Below are positions 5,415-9,988 of a stretch of DNA of 9,988 nucleotides, piece after piece. The translations under genes and the position numbers were made by a program. Source of the DNA: Desulfobacteraceae bacterium (lineage in GTDB: Bacteria; Desulfobacterota; Desulfobacteria; Desulfobacterales; Desulfobacteraceae); contig JAFLJU010000191.1 in assembly GCA_022712835.1 (NCBI GenBank), positions 1 through 9,988 of the forward strand. The letters are read 5' to 3'. The notes beneath the pieces are model-generated. The model did not search any database. It had not been told where the DNA came from and saw only the letters and a list, made by a program, of their open reading frames with translations. Positions within the stretch are counted from its first letter, which is position 1, and each line of letters starts with the position of its first letter.

Positions 5415-7691
5415 TCAAAAGGGAAGCTTTATAATGAATTTGGTACCTTTCCCCAAAACCGATTCAACTTCCATCTCCCCTCCATGATCATCAACAATTA
5501 TAAAATATGATAATGATAGGCCAAGTCCTGTTCCCTTGTTTACATCCTTAGTGGTAAAAAATGGTTCAAAGACTCTTTTAAGGGTCGTATCATCCATGCC
5601 AGGTCCATTGTCCTCTATCTCTATTTGTGCCATACCCCAGGCCTTTAGAACTCGAAAGGTCAATTTTGGTATTTCTGGTTTTTGTTCGGCCTCATACATG
5701 GCTTCTGCTGCGTTTTTAATAATATTGAAAAATACTTGTAATATTTTGCTCTCTTCGCAGGTAATCTCTGGAATTATAGGTTCAAATTCATTGACGATCT
5801 TAATCTGTTTAAAATCATATTTTTTTTTCAAATCATAATCACTTTGAGCAAGCTCAAGTGTTTTGTTAAGTAATTCATATATATTATGACACGATTTTGA
5901 AGACCCCCCTTTTCGTGCAAAGGAAAGCATGTTATCAACAATCTTTGCGGCATTACTCCCCGCTTTATGTATGTTTTTAAGCAGTTGATGGATGTTCCTC
6001 TTCTCCATATAATTTTCAATTGCTGTCATCGTGATACCCGTTTCCAATGCGGTTTTGTTATTGGCCGGTAAAGATTTTGAAAAACGATTTATAACCAATT
6101 GTGTATTCTGCATTATACCTGCCAGGGGATTGTTTATTTCATGGGCCATACCAGCAGCAAGCCCTCCAACAGACATCATTTTTTCTGACTGGATCATCAT
6201 TTCTTCAATTTTCTTACGTTCAGTTATATCATGAACAACAACCTGGGCTCCTGTCAGGTTTTTATTTTTATAAATAAAATCGCTGTTTAAAACCACACAT
6301 CGTTTTTGGCCATCTTTTTTTAAAATGTTGTACTCGATATTGTCTGGGACATTTTTACCTCTGAGGAGGTCTTTATATCTGTCCATAAATTGTTTTTTAC
6401 TTTTATCTGTTAAAAGATCCAAAGGGTCTATGGATAAAAATTCATCTTCAGAATAACCCGTATACTTACAAAGTACATTATTAACCTCAATAAATCTTTG
6501 TTTTAGAAAGTCGATTTCATACATTCCCGCTGGTGCATTATTGAAAAGATGCCGATACTTTTTTTCACTCTTGCGCAATTCATCTTCAGTTCGTTTGCGG
6601 TCAATCGCAATGGCGACTTGGTCAGAGATGGATGATAATACTTCCAAATCATGTTTATTATATAGATAGGGATCCGTATAACTTTGTACCGCAATCACGC
6701 CAATAACCTCGCCCTTAATTATCAACGGGACTCCCATCCAAATCATAGATACGGGTCCCAGAACGCCTTTTCTGTTGCGTATTCTTTTAAGGTCTTTTTG
6801 GGTCAATAGTATTGGTTTACGCTCTGAAACTACGAAACCGGTTAACGAATCTTTTGGATTAAAATTTGTAATTGGAGAAAATTCTTCGTCTACAGTATCC
6901 TCATGATATGGGAAATGAAGCGTACGCTCTTTATTGTCTAAAATGGCAATAAAAAAATTGGTAACATCAATAATTTCACCTAATAAACTGTGAATCTGTT
7001 CATAGAGGTCGTCTAAATTCAAAGTGATATTTACTGCATTTGAGATAGAAAAAAGTGTACGGGTTATTTTCTCCTTTTGTTTTATTTCCTCTTGTGATTT
7101 CTTGCGATCAATTGCAAGTGCTACCTGATCCGAAACTGAAATCAATAAATCCAAATTTTTTTGTGTAAAATACTCAGGATCCGAATAATGCTGTACCACC
7201 ATGACACCGATCACGTCCCCCCTGACAATCAAGGGAACTCCAATCCAAATAACAGAAACAGTTCCAATCGTTTTTTTTAGTTTCAATCTTCTTTGAAGTA
7301 GATCTTTTTTGAGGAAAAGAGGTCTTTTTGTTGAAATCACTCGACTGGTATTTGAAGTACTTTCTTTATATTTTTCCAGCCCTGTGGAAATAGTTTGTTG
7401 TGTATCGTGCTCATCTACAAAAAAAGGAAAATGTAATAGTTTTTTTTTACTATCAACAATCGCAATAAAAAAATTGGGTAATCCAATTATCTGGTTCAAA
7501 GAATCATAAATGGACCTGTATAAATCATCCAAGTTAGCCGTTGTGTTGACAGAATTTGAAATTGAAAATAATGTGCTTGTTATTTTTTCATTCTGTTTAA
7601 TCCCTTCTTCAATCAGCTTTTGTTCAGATCCTATCTTCTCTAATTCCTGAACTCTTTTTTCTAATTTTTCATAAGTCGGTTTTTCAGTCAT
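5415..7691 (-). CDS. Soluble sensor histidine kinase (GAF-GAF-PAS-HisKA-HATPase)
   Basis: The 758-residue product is a cytoplasmic two-component kinase: no signal peptide or membrane segment is visible. Residues 1-35 form a short coiled coil. GAF 1 spans about 36-196 and GAF 2 about 207-365; they share long blocks such as LFSISN.VN...NLDDLY, VPLI..G.VIGV and SDQVA.AIDRK. A PAS domain spans about 375-495, ending in VVHDITERKK. The phosphoacceptor is His517 in GMAHEINNPLAG. The ATPase has the N box (Asn656/Asn660 in FFNIIKNAAEAM), DNGPGMD (694-700), FEPFFTTK (708-715) and GTGLGLSLS (720-728), so it should be active. No receiver domain is fused and no response regulator is adjacent, so the partner is unknown. 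GAF ligands cannot be predicted. The gene is clearly richer in A+T than its neighbours, which hints at separate origin. Start ATG 7691 has only a weak AAAGAGA upstream. Confidence 0.93.
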   Translation of the reverse strand: MTEKPTYEKLEKRVQELEKIGSEQKLIEEGIKQNEKITSTLFSISNSVNTTANLDDLYRSIYDSLNQIIGLPNFFIAIVDSKKKLLHFPFFVDEHDTQQTISTGLEKYKESTSNTSRVISTKRPLFLKKDLLQRRLKLKKTIGTVSVIWIGVPLIVRGDVIGVMVVQHYSDPEYFTQKNLDLLISVSDQVALAIDRKKSQEEIKQKEKITRTLFSISNAVNITLNLDDLYEQIHSLLGEIIDVTNFFIAILDNKERTLHFPYHEDTVDEEFSPITNFNPKDSLTGFVVSERKPILLTQKDLKRIRNRKGVLGPVSMIWMGVPLIIKGEVIGVIAVQSYTDPYLYNKHDLEVLSSISDQVAIAIDRKRTEDELRKSEKKYRHLFNNAPAGMYEIDFLKQRFIEVNNVLCKYTGYSEDEFLSIDPLDLLTDKSKKQFMDRYKDLLRGKNVPDNIEYNILKKDGQKRCVVLNSDFIYKNKNLTGAQVVVHDITERKKIEEMMIQSEKMMSVGGLAAGMAHEINNPLAGIMQNTQLVINRFSKSLPANNKTALETGITMTAIENYMEKRNIHQLLKNIHKAGSNAAKIVDNMLSFARKGGSSKSCHNIYELLNKTLELAQSDYDLKKKYDFKQIKIVNEFEPIIPEITCEESKILQVFFNIIKNAAEAMYEAEQKPEIPKLTFRVLKAWGMAQIEIEDNGPGMDDTTLKRVFEPFFTTKDVNKGTGLGLSLSYFIIVDDHGGEMEVESVLGKGTKFIIKLPF

Positions 7692-7933
7692 ATGAGGTCT
7701 CTTTTAAGATTCCAGTCAAGTCCGAAGTAAATTAGCTTACAAGATATTGTGTTGCAAAACAAATGGAATTTCAGATTCAGTTTTAAACTGGGAAAAGACA
7801 AAATATCATTCACCTATTTACATGGTGCCTCCTTGATACAGGCCAAACATTTCTTGACTCCCGGAACCTTTATTGCCTAAACTGATGCCTGGTTTAATTT
7901 GGCGGTTATTTTTCAAGTTTGCAAGGATTTGTC
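7692..7933. promoter_or_regulatory. Divergent intergenic control region
   Basis: This gap of about 240 bp separates the minus-strand kinase from the plus-strand binding protein, so it should hold both promoters. Visible items are a perfect palindrome CAGTTT-T-AAACTG at 7778-7790, a weak minus-strand promoter candidate (TTGCAA at 7757-7752, 17 bp, then TAATTT), and a minus-strand AAGGAGG at 7834-7828 followed four bases later by ATG TAA. The plus-strand promoter candidate is listed separately. Confidence 0.45.
7854..7883 (+). promoter_or_regulatory. Candidate sigma-70 promoter of the solute-binding protein gene
   Basis: TTGACT (7854-7859) matches the -35 consensus at five of six bases. After 18 bp, TAAACT (7878-7883) is a four-of-six -10. 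Transcription would begin near 7890 and leave a leader of about 45 nt before ATG 7934. It is assigned by pattern only. Confidence 0.45.
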
Positions 7934-8755
7934 ATGGGCGTGGGATCTATGTTGAAATTTTGTCTGTGTGTGTTGGTGGCTCTTTTGGTCTCGCCTGTTT
8001 CCAGGGCCATGGCAGATACGAACATTTCTGTTAAGAAAATACAAATTATAACCCCCCATTGGGAGGGGCAGACCAACCTGGATGGCAGTGGCCTTTTATT
8101 TGAAATTGTTCAACAGGTATATAATCCAATGGGAATTAAGGTGACCCATGGGTTCGCCCCTTGGAAACAATGCAAAGATATGGTGAATCTCCAAAATTTG
8201 GATGCCATGCTTTGTGTCTTTTCAAAGGACGCCCAAAGGGAGAATCAATTGATTCCCAGATATCCCTTGTACGTGGAACAAACCGCTGTGGTTTTTAAAC
8301 GGGCATCCATTCCTTACTGGCAAGGGATACATACCCTGGACCTTAAGCGGGCAGTCTGGCGTGAGGGGGTTGATTATCACGCCCAGAAACAGCTTCGGAG
8401 TATACTGTTCAGTCAATGGCATGAAGTGGACACCCCGGAAAAAGCCTGGCACCTGCTGAATACAGATCAAGCCGAGGTTTATCTTGATACACTAATGGGT
8501 CTGGAGTCATATATAAAGCGCCATTTCATCGACATGGGATTGTACCAAAAACAGATTCTGTGGAAACAGGAATCCTACATTGCTTTTTCAAATTCACATA
8601 CCTCAAGGGAATTGATACAAATCTTTGATGGGCAAATTCAGAAATTGTTCAGGTCCGGGAAGTTGGAAAAGATATATCAAAAATGGAACCACCCTTTTTT
8701 CCCGGAATACTGGCAAGACCAAAATACTGACAAAACCAAAATACTGACAAAATAA
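7934..8755 (+). CDS. Periplasmic solute-binding protein, family 3-like
   Basis: The 273-residue product has a signal peptide (hydrophobic LKFCLCVLVALLVSPV, likely cleavage after AMA at residue 27). The mature part fits the two-lobed amino-acid-type (PBPb/SBP_bac_3) binding fold: an opening strand IQIITPHWEG, GSGLLFEIVQQVYNPMGIKV, the FAPWKQCKDMV...LDAML block, then FSKDAQRENQLIPRYPLY, and a final helix LFRSGKLEKIYQKW. Family members capture small solutes for ABC importers or sensor proteins. No permease or ATPase gene is adjacent, so it may serve a distant transporter or act in sensing. I chose ATG 7934 because AAGGA (7923-7927) precedes it by six bases; TTG 7919 (too long) and ATG 7949 are alternatives. 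The last codons lie in a 17-bp tandem duplication that changed the C-terminus. Ligand unknown. Confidence 0.85.
   Translation: MGVGSMLKFCLCVLVALLVSPVSRAMADTNISVKKIQIITPHWEGQTNLDGSGLLFEIVQQVYNPMGIKVTHGFAPWKQCKDMVNLQNLDAMLCVFSKDAQRENQLIPRYPLYVEQTAVVFKRASIPYWQGIHTLDLKRAVWREGVDYHAQKQLRSILFSQWHEVDTPEKAWHLLNTDQAEVYLDTLMGLESYIKRHFIDMGLYQKQILWKQESYIAFSNSHTSRELIQIFDGQIQKLFRSGKLEKIYQKWNHPFFPEYWQDQNTDKTKILTK
8718..8751 (+). repeat. Perfect 17-bp tandem duplication at the gene end
   Basis: ACCAAAATACTGACAAA occurs at 8718-8734 and again, identically, at 8735-8751, just before the stop codon. Since 17 is not a multiple of three, the second copy is read in another frame (TKILTK, then TAA). Identical copies suggest a recent slippage event or a sequencing/assembly error. 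Confidence 0.95.
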
Positions 8756-8871
8756 GTAGCGTGCAGATACCAAGATCAAAGTGAAATGCTGTGTTTCGCA
8801 CATCTAAGGTGACCCATGCCGGAACGGGTATATTTAACCCGAGATCCCATTCTTATTTGTTGCCGTAAATT

Positions 8872-8899
8872 GTTTGGAAGGATATTTTCCTTTACAAAC
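8872..8899. repeat. Hairpin-forming inverted repeat upstream of the Hsp70-like gene
   Basis: GTTTG (8872-8876) pairs with CAAAC (8895-8899) and AAGGA (8878-8882) with TCCTT (8888-8892). A G-T pair and one bulged A lie between, and TATTT forms the loop, giving an 11-bp stem. It sits about 100 bp before the start codon. It lacks a T-run and could be a regulator site or a weak terminator of the binding-protein transcript. Confidence 0.4.
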
Positions 8900-8986
8900 C
8901 CAGGGGTCTCCTGTAAAGTCTGATGCTTTAAATTAGCGAAGTCTATCTAAAATAATAGATTGTGTCGTATTATCATTAGGATTAGC

Positions 8987-8993
8987 AGGGGGA
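8987..8993 (+). promoter_or_regulatory. Ribosome-binding site of the Hsp70-like gene
   Basis: AGGGGGA lies seven bases before ATG 9001 and fixes this start, which also puts the family's first motif at the expected distance from the N-terminus. Confidence 0.75.
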
Positions 8994-9000
8994 ATTTATC

Positions 9001-9988
9001 ATGTCTGCCATTTTTGGTATTGATTTTGGAACGTCCAATTCAGCATTATCCGTGAACCTTGGCGGCAAGGTGCAACTGTTGGATGTGGACAGGGAAAACC
9101 CCATATCCAATTCCTTAAAATCAATTTTGTATTTTTTGAAAGAGGATGGCCAGACACGCTCATATGTCGGGTACGAAGGGGTACAGGCTTACATAGAGAA
9201 TGAAGCCGACGGTCGGTATATGCAGTCCATCAAATCTTTTCTTCCTGACACAGCCTTTGAAAAGACAACGATTTACGGTAAATCCTACACCCTTGAGGAG
9301 TTGATCGCCATATTCCTTACGGTCATGAAACAACGGGGCCAGGAGATCATCCAACAGGAAGTAGATGACTTGGTCCTGGGGCGCCCGGTTATTTTTTCAG
9401 AGGACAAAGACAGGGACAAAATTGCCCAGGATCGTCTGACCCGGGCAGCTCAAATAGCCGGGTTTAAGAATATCTCATTTCAACTCGAGCCCATAGCTGC
9501 TGCCCTGGCCTATGAGAATAGTCTTTCCATCGGTCAGGAGCAGATCGTATTGGTGGGGGATTTTGGCGCCGGCAGTTCTGATTTTACCATATATAAAGCC
9601 GGTGGCAATAAGGATCGGGCTTCAAGGGAGAAGGATATCCTTTCTGTTGGCGGTGTTTACATTGGCGGAGATGTGTTTGATTCTGAAATCATGCGGGAAA
9701 AGGTGGCGGTTCATTATGGAAAAGATGTACAGGCAAAATCCATGTGGAGCGACAACATGTTCGGACTTTCCCCCCTTGTTATTCGGAAGCTGATGCAATG
9801 GCATCTTATCCCGCAGCTTCGGTTGCCCCGAACATTGGACACGATTAGAGAACTCAAGGTCAACGCAAAGTTCCGGGATAAAAAATTATTGACCAATCTG
9901 GAAAATCTGATCCAGGCCAATTACGGATACCTGTTGTTCCGTTCAATTGAAAAGACAAAATGTGAGTTGTCCGACGGGCCGGAATCCC
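9001..9988 (+). CDS. Hsp70-like ATPase, YegD type (N-terminal part)
   Basis: The first 329 residues are present; the gene runs off the window. The product has the actin/Hsp70 nucleotide-binding fold. Motifs in order: phosphate-1 IFGIDFGTSNSALSV (residues 4-18), SIKSFLP (76-82), VLGRPVIF (125-132), connect-1 FQLEPIAAALAYE (160-172), phosphate-2 VLVGDFGAGSSDFTIY (183-198) and adenosine VGGVYIGGDVFD (217-228). SIEKTKCELS (315-324) matches the 'E..K..LS' helix of Hsp70 proteins. VLGRP, QLEPIAAAL and the region after 250 resemble E. coli YegD rather than DnaK. The phosphate-2 loop reads DFGAGSSD where DnaK has DLGGGTFD: Ala replaces Gly and Ser replaces Thr, but both Asp are kept. YegD-type proteins are chaperone-like with poorly defined roles. 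No DnaJ or GrpE gene is visible nearby. Confidence 0.88.
   Translation, partial: MSAIFGIDFGTSNSALSVNLGGKVQLLDVDRENPISNSLKSILYFLKEDGQTRSYVGYEGVQAYIENEADGRYMQSIKSFLPDTAFEKTTIYGKSYTLEELIAIFLTVMKQRGQEIIQQEVDDLVLGRPVIFSEDKDRDKIAQDRLTRAAQIAGFKNISFQLEPIAAALAYENSLSIGQEQIVLVGDFGAGSSDFTIYKAGGNKDRASREKDILSVGGVYIGGDVFDSEIMREKVAVHYGKDVQAKSMWSDNMFGLSPLVIRKLMQWHLIPQLRLPRTLDTIRELKVNAKFRDKKLLTNLENLIQANYGYLLFRSIEKTKCELSDGPES

Larger units (their letters stand above)
8756..9000 (+). other. Intergenic region between binding protein and Hsp70-like gene
   Basis: This 245-bp gap has no credible ORF. It holds a short stem CGGGT/ACCCG (8825-8829 with 8837-8841), a longer hairpin at 8872-8899 and an A/T-rich end with an ATCTA/TAGAT repeat (8945-8949 with 8956-8960). 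Possible -10 elements for the next gene are TAAAAT (8948-8953) and TATTAT (8968-8973), but neither has a good -35. No clear T-tailed terminator for the upstream gene is visible. Confidence 0.5.

Noticed and set aside
5433..5486. Short ORF from ATG 5433 as the gene served by the orphan Shine-Dalgarno
   Set aside because: Spacing of more than 20 bases is too long and the frame closes after about 17 codons inside the opposite kinase gene.
8137..8818. 14-bp repeat TAAGGTGACCCATG at 8137-8150 and 8805-8818
   Set aside because: One copy is within a coding region; a single 14-bp match in 10 kb is not far above chance and no flanking similarity exists.
8825..8841. CGGGT/ACCCG stem as a terminator for the binding-protein gene
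   Set aside because: Only five base pairs, no T-run, and about 70 bases past the stop.
9512..9793. 93-codon plus-strand ORF and two minus-strand ORFs at the window end
   Set aside because: They overlap the Hsp70-like frame, which carries all the recognisable motifs and runs unbroken to the window edge.

Overview
The window looks like chromosomal DNA from a sulfate-reducing Desulfobacterota, most likely Desulfobacteraceae (Desulfobacter/Desulfobacula-like). The reasons are a Wolinella-type frdCAB order followed by a class I fumarase, moderate G+C, and an orphan multi-domain sensor kinase. This taxonomic call is an inference from family resemblance, not from a search.

Region 1 (1-4950) is a plus-strand respiratory/TCA operon. 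It holds the 3' end of frdC (di-haem cytochrome b membrane anchor, with an unusual repeat-built Glu/His/Pro-rich tail), frdA (flavoprotein), frdB (three-cluster iron-sulfur subunit) and, after a 166-bp gap with two potential hairpins, an iron-sulfur class I fumarase. A strong intrinsic terminator follows. Together the genes interconvert succinate, fumarate and malate. In a complete-oxidising sulfate reducer the complex could run as a succinate:menaquinone oxidoreductase feeding fumarase; in a fermenting or fumarate-respiring cell it would run the other way.

Region 2 (4951-5414) carries a perfect 10-bp inverted repeat overlapping possible promoter elements, then a small gene for a secreted, Sm/SH3-like beta-rich protein. 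A near-perfect Shine-Dalgarno sequence sits on that gene's stop codon but has no gene behind it.

Region 3 (5415-7691, minus strand) is a visibly A+T-rich gene for a soluble histidine kinase (coiled coil, GAF, GAF, PAS, HisKA, HATPase) with no response regulator beside it. The two GAF domains are an obvious internal duplication.

Region 4 (7692-9000) contains the divergent control region, a stand-alone family-3-like periplasmic solute-binding protein whose 3' end carries a perfect 17-bp tandem duplication, and a 245-bp gap with hairpins.

Region 5 (9001-end) is the first 329 residues of an Hsp70-like ATPase of the YegD type, cut by the window edge.

I see no tRNA, rRNA, CRISPR array, transposase or phage gene. 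I found no clearly new multi-gene system. The most unusual items are the FrdC tail, the orphan ribosome-binding site at the kinase boundary, and the C-terminus rewritten by a tandem duplication.
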